A stretch of DNA of 64,000 nucleotides from Homarus americanus. Its lineage: Eukaryota > Arthropoda > Malacostraca > Decapoda > Nephropidae. Position 1 is the first letter of the stretch; the number at the start of each line of letters is the position of its first letter. The notes beneath the pieces are model-generated. The model made no database searches. It was not told the origin of the DNA and saw only the letters and a list, made by a program, of their open reading frames with translations. Shown piece after piece: positions 35,801-47,381 of the stretch. The stretch covers positions 4,382,579 to 4,446,578 of the forward strand of contig NW_024726235.1 in assembly GCF_018991925.1 (NCBI RefSeq). Direction: 5' to 3'. A program made the translations under genes and the position numbers.

Positions 35801-38800
35801 TCACCTCCTCTATCACACTCCTTCTTCTATCCACACTCCTTCTTCTCACCTCATCTTCTATCACCTCCATCTTCTATCACCTCCATCTTCTATCACTCCT
35901 CTTCCCTCACACTCACTCTTCTATCACCTCACTCTTCCTCACACTCCTTCCTATCACCTCCACTCTTCTATCTTGCTCTCTCTTCTTCACACTGACTCTT
36001 CATCTGCTCTTCTATCCTCATCCTCTTCCTCATCTTCTATCCACTCCTCTTCCATCACGCTCCTCTTCTATCACTCCTCTTCCCTCCACACTCCCTCTTC
36101 TATCACCTCCTCTTCTATCCTCCTTTCTTCCATCACCTCCTCTTTATCCTCCTCTTCTTCACACTCTTCTATCCCTCCTTCTTCTATCACACTCACTCTT
36201 CTTCTCTTCCATCACACTCACTCTTCCCTCTCACTCTTCACCTCACTCGCTCTTCTATCACACTCACTCTTCCTCCTCTTCCTTCTTCTCTTCTCCTTCC
36301 TCTTCTATCACACTCACTCTTCCCTCACTCTTCCTCACTCTCACACTCCTCTTTATCACACTCACTCTTCTATCACTCACTCTTCCCACTCCTCTTCCTC
36401 TTCTTCCACTCCTCTTCTCCTCTCTCTCTATCACTATCTTCATCACTTTCTTTCTATCACCTCTTTCTCTTCTATCTTTATCCTCTCACTCTCTTCTCTC
36501 ATCTTCTTCCCTCTCACTCATCTTCTTCATCTCTTCTATCACACTCCTCTTCCATCACTCTCTTCCTCCCTCCTCTTCTATCACCTCACTCTTCTATCAC
36601 ACTCCTCTTCTATCTTCTTCATCTTCCCACTCATCTTCTATCCTCCTCTTCCATCACACTCCTTCTCTCTTCACCTCCTCTTCTATCCACCTCACTCTTC
36701 CATCACACTCACTCTTCCACACTCCTCTTCTATCACCTCCTCTTCCCTCCTCTTTCTATCCACCTCACTCTTCTCCCTCCTCACCTCACTCTTCCTCCCT
36801 CCTCTTCTTCCCTCACACTCACTCTTCTATCACACTCCTCTTCTATCACACTCACTCTTCCCTCCCCTCCTCTTCTCCACTCTGTCTTTATCACCTCCTC
36901 TTCTATCACCTCACTCTTCTATCACACTCACTTCCCTCACTCACTCTTCTTCCCTCCCTCTTCTATCCCTCTCTTCCCTCACCTCCTCCTCCTCCTCTTC
37001 TATCCCTCCTCTTCCATCACACTCCTCTTCTGCTCACTCCTCTTCATCCTCCACCTCTACTCTTCCCTCACTCACCTTCTCATCTTCCTCCACCTCACTC
37101 TTCTCTCACACTCACTCTTCTATCACCTCCTCTCTATCACCTCCTCTTCTATCCTCCTCTTCCCTCACACTCACTCTTCTATCACTGCTCTTCCCTCTCA
37201 CTCCTCTCTTCTTCACTCTCCACTTCTTCCTCCACACTCCTCTTCTATCACACTCACTCTTCTATCACCTCCTTCTTCTTCCCTTCCCTCACTCCTCTTC
37301 TATCACCTCACTCTTCTTCACTCCTCTTCCATCACACTCCTCTTCCATCACACTCTCTCTTCTATCTTCTATCACACTCACTCTTCTCTCCCTCCTTCTT
37401 CATCACCTCCTCTTCTCACACCCTCTTCCCTCCACCTCACTCTTCTATCACCTCACTCTTCTCCACCTCCTCTTCCCTCACACTCCTCTTCCATCACTCC
37501 TCTTCTATCCCCTCACTCTTCTATCCACCCCTCTTCCCTCCCTCTCTTCTATCACTCACTCTTCTTCCTCACTCTTCTATCACACTCACTCTTCTTCCTC
37601 CTCATCTTCTCTCTCTTCACCTCCTCTTCCTATCACTCACTCTTCTATCACACTCCTCTTCCCTCACTCCTCTTCTATCACACTCACTCTTCCCTCACAC
37701 TCACTCTTCTATCACCTCCTCTTCTATCCACTACTCTCTCTTCCTCATCACCTCACTCTTCTATCACCCTCTTCCTCTCATTCTATCACCTCTCTTCTAT
37801 CACACTCCTCTTCCTCCACACTCCTCTTCTATCCACTCTTCCTCCCTCCTCTTCCATCACTCCTCTTCCTTTCCCCTCATCTTCCCTCACACTCACTCTT
37901 CTATCCACACTCATCTTCCTATCACACTCACTCTTCCTCCTCCTCTTCACCTCCTCTTCTATCACACTCACTCTTCCTCCTCACTCTTCCCTCCCTCCTC
38001 TTCCTCTCTTCTATCACACTCTTTACTCTTTTCTCTTTCACACTCACTCTTCCATCACCTCCTCTTCTATCACCTCACTCTTCCCTCACCTCCTCTTCCT
38101 CACTCCTCTTTCTATCACACTCCTCTTCCATCCACACCTCACTCTTCTATCACACTCCTCTTCCTCCCTCTTCTTCTATCACCTCCTCTTCTCATCACTC
38201 ACTCTTCTGTCACCTCCTCTTTTTTTTCCTCCTCTTCTATCACACTCCTCTTCCATCGCATCTCCTCTTTCTCACTCTTTTTTTCTTCACCTCCTCTTCC
38301 CTCCTCCTCTTCTATCCTCCTCTTATCACTCACTCTTCTATCACACTCCTCTTCTATCACCTCCTCTTCTATCACCTCCTCTTCCATCCACTCACTCTTC
38401 CTATCCTCCTCTTCTATCCTCCTCTTCCCTCACCTCTCCTTCCTCCTCTTCCTCTTCCTTCTACCACTCTTCATCCTCTCTATCACTCCATCTTCTATCA
38501 CACTCCTCTTCTCACCTCACTCTTCTCATCACACTCACTCTTCATCACCTCACTCTTCTATCACACTCTCTTCCTATCATCACTCTCTCACTCTTCTATC
38601 ACTCCTCTTCCTCTCCTCACTCTTCTATCACACTCTCTCTTCACACTCACTCTTCTATCACACTCACTCTTCCATCCTCTTCTTCTCCTCTTCTCCACTC
38701 CTCTTCCATCCACTCCTCTCTATCACACTCCTCTTCCTCTCCTCCTCTTCTATCCACACTCACTCTTCTCTCTCACTCCTCTTCTTCCATCCTCCTCTTC

Positions 38801-38905
38801 TATCACACTCACTCTTCCTGCTCTCACCTCTTCTATCACACTCACTCTTCCTTCACTCTTCACTCTTCCTACACTCCTCTTCCATCACCTCCTCTTCCAT
38901 TCAGC
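32885..38905 (+). repeat. Pyrimidine-rich satellite, about 13-17-bp units
   Basis: Six kilobases of head-to-tail units based on CACTCTTCTATCACACT and shorter CCTCTTCTATCAC, CTTCCCTCAC and CTTCTGTCAC variants. The strand bias (C, T and A, almost no G) leaves very long Ser/Leu/His/Thr frames open (up to 996 codons at 35973-38963). They have no start context, domain or composition of a real protein. The array stops at about 38905 in unassigned GAGT-rich sequence (38906-39060). Confidence 0.95.
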
Positions 38906-39107
38906 AGAAAATGGTTGGGAATGTAGTGTGAGGGTAGTAGTGATAAACAGTAGTAGTGAGTGATTAAGTGAGTTAGCGAGTGAGTGAGTGAGTGAGAGAG
39001 AGTGGGTGAGAAATTAAAGAGAGAGCGAGTGAGTGAGAGTGAGAAAGTAAAACATAATATAATCCTTTGTTCACTATTGTGTTCTTGTCATCACAGCTGG
39101 TGGTAGT

Positions 39108-39475
39108 GTGTGTCACCACCCCTCCTCTCCCCTTCTTCGCCTCCCCTTCTTCCCCTCTCCCCTCCCCTGCCCTGTCCTACCCTTCTCTTCCCTCCCCTGT
39201 TCTACCCTTCTCCCCCATCCCCTCCCCTTCTTCCCCTTCCTCTGTCTCCTCTACTCTCCCCCGTCGTACCCTTCTCCCCCATCCTCTCCTCTTCTTCCCT
39301 CTCCTTCCATGTTCTCCCCTCCACTGGCCTCCCATTCTCTCCCACTCTCTGCTCTTCCTCCTCTCCCCTGCCCTCCTCTTCCCTATCCCTCTCCTCCCTC
39401 TCTCCCTCCTCCTTCCTCTCCCCCCATTCTTCCCTCCACTGCCCTCCTTTTCCCTCCATGGCCTCCTTCTACCCC
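39108..39475 (+). repeat. CCCCTCTTCC pyrimidine tract
   Basis: Degenerate CT-rich sequence with CCTCCCCTTCTTCCCC and CCCATCCTCTCC phrases, separate from the satellite ending at 38905. Pro/Ser/Leu frames in all phases are artefacts. Confidence 0.88.
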
Positions 39476-39479
39476 AAAC

Positions 39480-39720
39480 ACGCGACTCTTATGTTATTAT
39501 AGACCAGACCCATGCCACGCCTTGACAAGCTGAACAATAACACGTAAAATCAATCAAATATAACAAAATAAAACACAATAAAATAAATAAAATAAAAATA
39601 AATGAAATAAAAAAACAATTAGACCAAACAAATTCATATCTGACACAAATGGGAATTTTTAAAAACCATTATTTATTATTTTCACCGTGATCAGGGTTTA
39701 TTTCGGCTAGGTGAAAATAC

Positions 39721-39775
<55 letters not shown>

Positions 39776-39922
39776 CAAGGGCTTAACACATCTTCATCCC
39801 TGACCCTAAGTTATTGTACTCTGGGAGGGCTCCGTCATAGTACTCGTGATAAATAAGTCATCGTTCACTGAAGGTTGAATTATTGTACTCAAGTGATGAA
39901 CTAACTGAACAACTGGAGGATA
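39480..39922. other. AT-rich unassigned sequence with (TG)n
   Basis: An AATAAAATAAA-rich stretch (39540-39615) and a TG run (39723-39771). No gene. Confidence 0.6.
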
Positions 39923-40013
39923 GGTTAGTTTAGTATAGGTTAGGTTAGGTTAGGTTAGGTTAGGTTAGGTTAGGTACAGCAGTGGAGGTTAGGTTAAGTT
40001 AGGTTAGGTGAAG
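39923..40013 (+). repeat. Interstitial (TTAGG)n
   Basis: About nine clean TTAGG units (about 39943-39974) within a longer degenerate run, opposite in orientation to the CCTAA run at 23647. Confidence 0.9.
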
Positions 40014-40098
40014 GTGAGGGAGGAAGACTGCGGTACAGTACAGGCTGGCCAGGAGTAAATAATTGTGAAGTGTTTGTTGATGTGTGGCAGAGCGGTGG

Positions 40099-40294
40099 TG
40101 CGTGTGTGTGTGTGTGTGTGTGTGTGCGTATGTGTGTGTGACGATTGTTATACATACTACACACTCACGCACATACATCCACACACCCACCATAAAATGT
40201 ATATCCCCAAACACACACACACATAAACACACACACACACACACATAAACACACACACACACACACACACACACACGTAAATACACCCACAAAA

Positions 40295-40331
<37 letters not shown>
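40099..40331. repeat. Inverted (TG)n / (CA)n pair
   Basis: TG run at 40099-40140, spacer of about 70 bases, then CA runs with AAA interruptions at 40210-40331. The arms are complementary. Cys/Val frames on minus are artefacts. Confidence 0.9.
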
Positions 40332-40332
<1 letters not shown>

Positions 40333-41079
40333 GTACACAAATATTCTCACAAAACACTCGTCATTATCACAACAAGGTGGCACATTATTACGGCTAAAAA
40401 TAAACACAACATAAGTCAAACGCAAGATTCACTGCCAAATCCTTGCAAGATCACTCGTGGCGACACCTGACAACTACCTGCACCCCGCCCTCTTACGCCT
40501 ATCTGTGTAACCAAAGACTATGTGTGTAACTACTTCACACTTACCTATCTTAATATTAACTTAAATTACGTTCAATATCTTACACCTTATGGTTATTCTT
40601 CGTTATTTCTTTTTACCATTTCAAATAGCATATAATTTTAATGTACATCTGTCTCCATTTTAGCTATATTTATTTAATATATCAGTGTAAACCTCCACAA
40701 TTTCTCAGTTCCTTATTAATATTTCAACGGATTTTTTTTAATATAATAAAAAAAAATATTTAGACTCGTAGTATATAACATGGAAAATATTTAAGCTCGT
40801 AGTCATATAACACAAAACAGACGGACTGACGGACGGAAATACGGTAGGACAGGTAAAGTACCGTAGGTCCACACATTACATACCCCAGCTTATTTTACAT
40901 TAAGATTAGATGTAATGATCATGATAATAGCTAACCTGAAAACCTTAAGGATTCATATTACGCTCAAACGTTCACAAAACCTTCTGAGTCCCCCAGTGGA
41001 AACGTCCCCCGTTTTCTCTGTTTCCCCCGCCTTTGTCTTAAGGGAACTTTGAATATAATCCGCGGATTTAGTAGCAGAC
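40332..41079. other. Unassigned AT-rich sequence with part of a dispersed repeat
   Basis: ACCCCAGCTTATTTTACATT at about 40880-40899 reappears, slightly changed, at about 42321-42349 on the far side of the LTR-like block. Nothing coding. Confidence 0.5.
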
Positions 41080-42269
41080 ACTGTATGTTGGGACCTGTTG
41101 CCATCCAACCCTTTGTAATCAATTTAATTTTGCTTTTGATAGCTGAGTCAGAGCATTGTTAGTGAAGATAATAGTAGGGAATGAAAATGAGTTCATAGTC
41201 TCAGTTTCAACGTCAGAGTGTACAGTAAATTAATTCATCCGAATAGAAGTAGGTGGGCTCCCTCGTCTGGTTTGAGTGAGGGCGCCGCGGGCATTTCTAC
41301 CGTTAGTAAGTGCCCGTCCCTTCATCCATACAGGTATGCCTTTCCACTCTGTGTTGTAATTCGCCCTTCTTTAAGTGATTTGACACATTTAATAGTTGAT
41401 TGTGCAAGTGTTACAGTAACGTAGTTGATATGCTCTGAGTGAAGTCATATTTACGTCTTTAACGTCCCCTGAAACGTGATGTTGTTGTCACCGTTAGGGA
41501 GTGCCCGTCCCTTCATCCATACAGGTCCCTAACGCAGCCTAGGCCGTGTCTGTAGAGTGGATGTTGTATCCACTGTGTCTGGGGAGATGTCCGAGGTCCA
41601 GTAGGATCAGTTACCTTCGTGAGACCCGGCCGTCAGACACTTCAGACTACCTATAGCCCCCATAGCTGGCTCGTCTGGCCCTAACGCTCGGCCTGCGAGG
41701 TGACCCCGGATCACCAAGCCACACACCACTACCAGCCCCCATCATTGGTGGATGAGTGTCTAACTCAGTAGGGCTATTTGTGTGGTGAAATTAATCCACT
41801 GGGATCTCCAGAGTTCGTCGGAAAGTACTCCATGGTGGCTGGACCCCATGGCTGTTGCTTGAGTATCACACCTGACGACTGAGTGTTGTAGTGGCAGTTG
41901 CCCTAGTATTTATGGTGCTAAGTGACTATAATAGTTGTGTTATTGAGTATGTCCACCCAGTAGGGTTGGAAGTGTTATTGAATATGTCCACCCAGTAATG
42001 GTGTGAGTATGTTGAGCCTGAGGGCCTAGTACTAGATTTCGTCTGTTGGTACAAATAAATTCTTTCTTCTAATTTCATATTCATGTTTAAATAAACTTTG
42101 TATTTGTATAATTGTGTCTATTATTTACCTACAGTATTTACCGTTATTTCTTCCCTATTGCTTGATACTATCATTACATCTACCCACGAGCCTCCTCTCG
42201 CCACGCTACCAATGGTAATAAGTATAAGAGTAAAAGGAATTGTTACTGACACACCGAGGCCCTCATAAA
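41080..42269 (+). mobile_element. LTR-like block 2 (boundaries uncertain)
   Basis: The architecture matches block 1. Two near-identical 37-bp motifs ending TCATCCATACAGGT lie at 41299-41335 and 41490-41526 (191 apart). AATAAA follows at 42054-42059, and TGGTGG-type primer-site-like repeats follow at 42270-42317. The motif resembles that of block 1 (TTAGT, CCCGT, ACAGGT in order). A 35-37-base phrase around TATGTCCACCCAGTA also repeats (about 41945-42000). No gag/pol is present. The left edge is a guess, and no target duplication was identified. Confidence 0.4.
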
Positions 42270-42317
42270 TGGTGGAAGCTCAGGCCCTCATAAATGGTGG
42301 CAGTTCAGGCCCTCATA
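42256..42317 (+). repeat. 25-bp tandem repeat with TGGTGG primer-site-like starts
   Basis: Units at 42270-42294 and 42295-42317 begin TGGTGGAAG and TGGTGGCAG and share CAGGCCCTCATA. Half a unit precedes them. TGGTGGCAG is the first nine bases of a leucine-tRNA-type primer site. Confidence 0.6.
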
Positions 42318-42400
42318 TAGACACCCCAGCTTATTTCACATTAAGATGAGACACCCAGCTTATTTCACCAGAAGAATAAACACCTTAACACTACCTGGGA

Positions 42401-42612
42401 GGTTATGTTAGGTAGGTTAGTTAAATTAGGTTAGCTGGGTTAAGTTTAGTTAAATTAGGTTAACTTAGTTAGGTTGTTAGATAAGATCAAATTTAGTTAG
42501 GTTAGGTTACTTTCAATTAGGTAATGTTAAGTTAGGTTAGGTTGGGGTTAGGTTAAGTTAAGTTAAATTAGGTTAGGTTAAGTTAAATTAGGCTAGGGTT
42601 AGGTTAGGTCAG
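42401..42612 (+). repeat. Degenerate GTTAGGTTAG run
   Basis: GTTAGGTTA/GTTAAGTTA/AAATTAGG phrases, a decayed TTAGG-type array lying just left of the LINE. Confidence 0.85.
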
Positions 42613-42690
42613 TGTGTTTAACCTTCAGGTGGTCCCAACATTCACCACACTTACGTCATATTACCATCAGGTCAAAACAGCCAGCCTTCA

Positions 42691-43509
42691 GTGCTGTACC
42701 ATCAGCCTGAAAGAAGAACTGCCCTTGTGGCAAAAGAGCTGGCTAGGTATAACATCGACATAGCAGCCATTAGTGAGTCCCGGCTCCCAGATGAGGGCCA
42801 ACTCACAGAACCGGGGTCTGGCTACACCTTCTGGAAGGGTAAGCCTGCTGCGGAGAGAAACAGCATTTATGGAGTTGGCTTTACCATCTGCAAACGCATC
42901 CTACACAGGCAACATGAAATGCCTATTGGAATCAACGAGCGCCTTATGACGCTCCGGTTCCCACTGAATCACTCACGTCATGCCTTTTTCATCAGTGCAT
43001 ACGCCCCAACACTGGATGCAGCCAATGACATTAAGGAGGCCTTTTATGCCGACCTCGACAGTGCTAACCTCTATCCCCAGACAACAAATCCTAATGCTGA
43101 ATGGGATATTCTCGACACTGTCATGACAAAAACCTGCAGAGAGACCCTCGGCCAGATGAAAAGAATACACCAGGACTGGTTTGATGAAAATGACCTGGCA
43201 ATCAATGTACTTGTCGATGATAAACGTGCTGCTTTAACTGACTGGCAGAACAACTCTCAGTCTCAGACTAAAGCTGATACCTTCTGCAAGAAGAAAGTGG
43301 TGGCCCAGCGTGAACTTCGCAATCTAAAGAATGATTGGTTTAAGAATAGAGCATGTGAAACACAAAATTTTGCAGATCAGAACAAGATGCTTGAATTTTT
43401 CAATTCCACTAAAACATTTTATGGGCCAATCACTCGAGGCGCGGCTCCCCTCTGCTCACCCGACGGTAACTCCCTAATTAAAGGCGATGAAGACATTCTT
43501 CAGTGCTGA
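42691..43509 (+). pseudogene. LINE C endonuclease and linker remnant
   Basis: A 272-codon frame. Residues about 10-45 are ALVAKELARYNIDIAAISES and RLPDEG, the first half of an exonuclease-endonuclease-phosphatase fold with its conserved acidic SE(T/S)R site. FISAYAPT near residue 110 is the central strand motif. After AFYADLDS the sequence jumps to the endonuclease-RT linker (WDILDTVMTKTCRETLG), so the GDFNA and SDH parts of the active site are missing by deletion. The frame ends at a stop at 43507-43509, and linker coding continues past it (KEHYHSLHNRNTDVD) to about 43657. Confidence 0.88.
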
Positions 43510-43673
43510 AAAGAGCACTACCATTCACTGCACAACCGAAACACTGATGTGGATGTCCTGACTACCCAGAAAGTCCCTCAGTATCCAGAGCTAACCCACC
43601 TCAGCTATCCTCCATCCCTGGATGAGGTAGCTACCGCCATCAAACAGATAAATTAACAAAGCCTCAGGGCCTG

Positions 43674-44909
43674 ATGGAATCCCAGCCAAGGTGTATAAAG
43701 CACGAGGACCTCTGCTTACCAGCCATCTTCATTCTCTCCTGGAGAATATATGGGGAAAGAAGGAAATCCCCCAAGCTCTTCAAGAACAAGGGAGACCGGT
43801 CAGACTGCGGCAACTACAGCGGGATCTCGCTGCTGTCCGTAGTTGGCAAGATTATCGCCCGAGTCCTCCTAAAAAGACTTCTTCCAGAGGCGAAAAACTT
43901 CCTCCCAGAATCTCAATGTGGCTTTAGACCATCACGTGGGACCACTGACATGATCTTTGCTGCCCGCCAGATACAAAAAAAGTGCAGAGAACAGCGTTGT
44001 GACCTCTACATGGCCTTCATCGGCCTTCGACTCGGTCAACAGGAAGCCCTCAGGTGGACCTTCAGCCGTTTTGGCTGCCCACCAAAATTCATCGATATTG
44101 TGAAGCAACTCCACGACGGCATGAACGGCAGTGTCCTGCACAATGGCACCCAGTCTGAGTTCTTTCCCATCCAAACGAGGGTTAAACAAGGGTGTGTACT
44201 GGCACCAACTCTCTTTTCCATGAACACTTATGCAGATGTGTATGCACACTTCGGCCTTGAGGTGAATGTACGTAAGACTCAGATTCTCTTTCATCCTGCC
44301 CCTGGTTCAGACACACCTCCACCATCCATCCAGCTTAACGGTACTACCCTCTCTAATGTTACCCTCTTTCGGTATCTCGGTTCCCACCTGTCCATCACCA
44401 CGGACATCGATGAAGAGATTCAGCATCAGGTCAAATGTGCATCTCAAGCCTTTGCCAGACTCCGAAACCGTGTCTTCAGCTGTAGGGAGCTAAAATTATC
44501 TACAAGGTTGCACGTATATCGAACAGTAGTCCTCCCCACCTTGCTAAGTGGCAGCGAGACATGGGTCACATACAGGAGGCACCTAAAGGCACTTGAAAAC
44601 TTTCACCAACGTAGTCTACGTTCCATCCTCCGAGTTCGCTGGGAAGATAAGAGAACAAATGCCAATATTCTTGCTGATGCCAACTATAAGAGCATCGAGG
44701 CTACCATTATACATGAACAACTACGCTGGACTGGCCATGTTACCCGCATGGACGACAGTAGTCTGCCAAAGCAGCTACATTACAATCACCTAACGAATAG
44801 TAAACATGACGCTGGTGGGCAACTGAAAAGGTATAAGGATAGCCTTAAGACAAATCTCAATAAGTGCCAAATCGACCCCCTCACTTGGGAGACGATTACT
44901 CCACCGTAA
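43674..44909 (+). pseudogene. LINE C reverse transcriptase remnant
   Basis: The 5' part in one phase reads NKASGPDGIPAKVYKA, the usual entry to the RT. A frameshift near 43785 leads into FKNKGDRSDCGNYSGISLLS (fingers) and SQCGFRPSRGTTDMIF. Motif A, normally AF(I)DL..AFD, reads AFIGL with the catalytic Asp lost and a deletion following. Motif B is VKQGCVLAPTLFS. The catalytic YADD box is cut: NTYAD joins directly to VYAHFGLEVNVRKTQ. Then come FRYLGS, LLSGSETW and HEQLRWTGHVTRM, the usual C-terminal region. The protein cannot be an active polymerase. Confidence 0.9.
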
Positions 44910-45117
44910 CGCTTCGAAGAGCACCTCACAAGAAGATTTCAATACTTTCGAGATAGCCAGATTGCTTAACACGGCAGACAAGCTCCAACGCCAGAAAGAC
45001 GCTGCCGCCGCCCCTCCCTCACTAAATGTAGCCCTCCACACGTGCAACATATGTGAACGGCCCTGCCGGTCCCGTATCGGCCTCATTAGTCACCTCAGAG
45101 CTCACCAACGTAGGTGA
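44910..45117 (+). pseudogene. LINE C C-terminal zinc-finger segment
   Basis: A one-base shift near 44900 moves the frame. It continues through FEIARLLNTADKLQRQKD to a C2H2 finger (CNICERPC, then H and H within ISHLRAH) starting at 45043, and ends at TGA 45115-45117. Copy 2 keeps the same finger, and copy 3 keeps its first half, on the minus strand. Confidence 0.85.
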
Positions 45118-45212
45118 CATCCTTAATAACTCATACCATTGTATCATAGCTGGATGATCGTCATACTTGACTCCGAGTGACAACAAAGTAGTAGAAGTAG
45201 TAGTAGTATCAT

Positions 45213-45340
45213 CAGTCTGCGGTTAAGGTGACGCGCCTGCCTGTGTGAAGCTCAGAGACCCATCGTACACTCTCTGGCTCCTGTTTTGAATTACCGGGTA
45301 CTTACAAAAAATAAAAAATAAATAAAAATAAATAAAAAAT
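45213..45340 (+). mobile_element. tRNA-derived SINE candidate with A-rich tail
   Basis: GCGGTTAAGGTGACGCG resembles a Pol III A box. TTTTGAATTACCGGG, about 60 bases on, resembles a B box (GGTTCGAATCCCGG). An AT-rich (AAATA)n tail follows at about 45304-45340. It sits directly after the TAG tail of the LINE, so insertion into that tail is likely. Confidence 0.4.
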
Positions 45341-46435
45341 TGCGGAAAAATAATTCATCAGTGTATGCTGTGCCTGCCTTATAATTAAAATAATATATAA
45401 ATTTGTGTGGAAAGAAAATTGCAGACTTTAATCTTTAACTCTAAGCGACGGTGCCAAGTCTCCACCAACCCGTTCCTCCCCAAGTCACCACCTCCCTCCT
45501 GCCCTCCCTCCCCCCCCCCACCAGCCTGCCTGCCTGCCGGATTCTTATTGTCATTCTCATTCTATAACATTACTACTACACAACAACGGTATCAACATTC
45601 AAATATAATCACTACTGAACTTAGAATCAATATCTATTCGTCAGATGTCGTTATATATACCTGTTACTGAAAAAGTTAAATTCACCAACTATTTTTCTAG
45701 GGTTAAATGTTAGATAAGTTGACCTAATTACTTGAGGAGACGGTAATGTACTGTACCTCACTTGGTGTGTGTGTGTGTGTGTGTCACAGCAGGTGGTAGA
45801 CCAGGCCAGCTCCACCTCCCACGACTGCCACCAAAATACTCACAAAACATTATTTATTTAGCATGATGTACGTAACTTGTATAACACACACACACACACA
45901 CACCTGCAGTGTTTACCATCCCTCCTGCTCTGGCCAGCACCCTGACACCTACTGTAACTAAACTCACACCTCCCCTACACCAGTGTGTGTGTGTTTACAC
46001 AATTCAACAATTTATGTTAAATATGTAGGAGTAATTGTTTTTAATAATTTGTGTAACAAATGCGTTATGATACATTAAAACCTTCGTAAAATGACAGACA
46101 TAAATTTAGGCGGGACAAAAACTCGTGGTTCAACAGATTACAATCGTTCTTTACCTGTTGTCGGTGTTACTAAACGATCGATAACGCTGGTAGGCAGCTA
46201 CCAAACAGGGAGGTACTACCGCCTGGGAATATATTGGAAGCATAATGTGTTGTCTAATGGTAGACCCTGCTGCCATATGGCATCATGAAAATTGTGACCA
46301 AGTCCCAGGTTGCTGATCTGACTTTCTGCCTCATTTACACACAATTGCAGGGTCTCAATTGTTTCTCTTCCTATTGACAACACAACATACTGTATATCGT
46401 TTCTCAATCTTGATTTATTTTTCGTTTTGTATTTA
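45341..46435. other. Unassigned sequence with TG and CA runs
   Basis: A TG run (about 45763-45783) and a CA run (about 45883-45903) form another inverted pair with a roughly 100-base spacer. No gene recognised. Confidence 0.5.
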
Positions 46436-46562
46436 TTTATTGTTATTATTATTATTGTTATTATTATTATTGTTATTTTTATTGTTATTATTGTTATTAT
46501 TATTATCATTAATAATAGTAGTAGTAGTAGTAGTAGTATTGTTGTTGTTGTTGTTGTTATTA

Positions 46563-46657
<95 letters not shown>

Positions 46658-46783
46658 TTATTATTATTATTATTGTTATTATTATTATTGTTATTTTTAT
46701 TGTTATTATTGCTATTATTATTATCATTAATAATAGTAGTAGTAGTAGTAGTAGTAGTAGTATTGTTGTTGTTGTTGTTATTA

Positions 46784-46848
<65 letters not shown>

Positions 46849-46862
46849 GTAGTAGTAGTATT
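46436..46862 (+). repeat. (TTA)n / (TAG)n / (TTG)n compound array, internally duplicated
   Basis: TTATTG-type sequence, ATCATTAATAATAGTAG, TTG triplets and a long TTA run form a block of about 230 bases. The same order recurs a second time (46660-46862). The Tyr/Leu/Ile/Val homopolymer frames are artefacts. Confidence 0.92.
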
Positions 46863-47276
46863 ATATTTTCGCCCCTCAGGCCCTGCTGTGGGTGTGTCCT
46901 GTGCTCGGGTGGGCTATTCCCCGTAAGAAAAAAAAAGAAAAAAAATACCGCAATGAATATTCGAGCGTTAGTGATTCCTCGTAAGCTTTTCAGGTCACTT
47001 GTGTAAATGACAAATAATCAACACTCAAGAGATCTGTATACAGTATAGTGCGTATATATACCGTACCTGAATATATAGCCAAACAGGAAGCATATCTTCC
47101 CTGATTTTTAACTGTTGTCGTTTCATGTAAAAATTAGTGTTGTGTGTTTAAGTGTATTAGCTACCGTAGCAGGGTTCATACACTACAACAACAACAATAG
47201 TTAAAAATTATTCTGCATAGTACAATAGTGTTTTAAAACAACAACATCGTCCACATATACGTGTTTCCTGAATCAC

Positions 47277-47323
47277 TGTGTGTGTGTGTGTGTGTGTGCG
47301 TGTGTAATAATAATAATAATAAT

Positions 47324-47380
<57 letters not shown>

Positions 47381-47381
47381 T
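47277..47381 (+). repeat. (TG)n and (AAT)n microsatellites
   Basis: The AAT run (47306-47381) is the tail of the minus-strand LINE fragment that follows. Confidence 0.95.

Larger units (their letters stand above)
42660..45212 (+). mobile_element. LINE family C, near-complete but internally deleted (copy 1)
   Basis: The order on the plus strand is APE-type endonuclease (frame 42691-43509), a linker, reverse transcriptase (43674-44909), and a C-terminal segment with a C2H2 zinc finger (to 45117). A short 3' UTR follows, ending in a (TAG)n tail at about 45189-45210. At least two internal deletions and three frameshifts make it non-functional. Two 3' fragments of the same family lie at 17826-18268 and 47790-48187 (minus). 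The layout with a terminal zinc finger is shared by LINEs often labelled craniofacial development protein 2-like in arthropod annotations. The clade is left open. Confidence 0.92.

Noticed and set aside
35973..38963. 996-codon open frame, with 458-, 407- and 362-codon frames before it
   Set aside because: Composition follows the CACTCTTCTATCACACT satellite. Length is due to the lack of G and hence of TAG/TGA, with TAA also rare.
44790..45086. 98-codon minus-strand frame
   Set aside because: Antisense to the zinc-finger end of LINE C.
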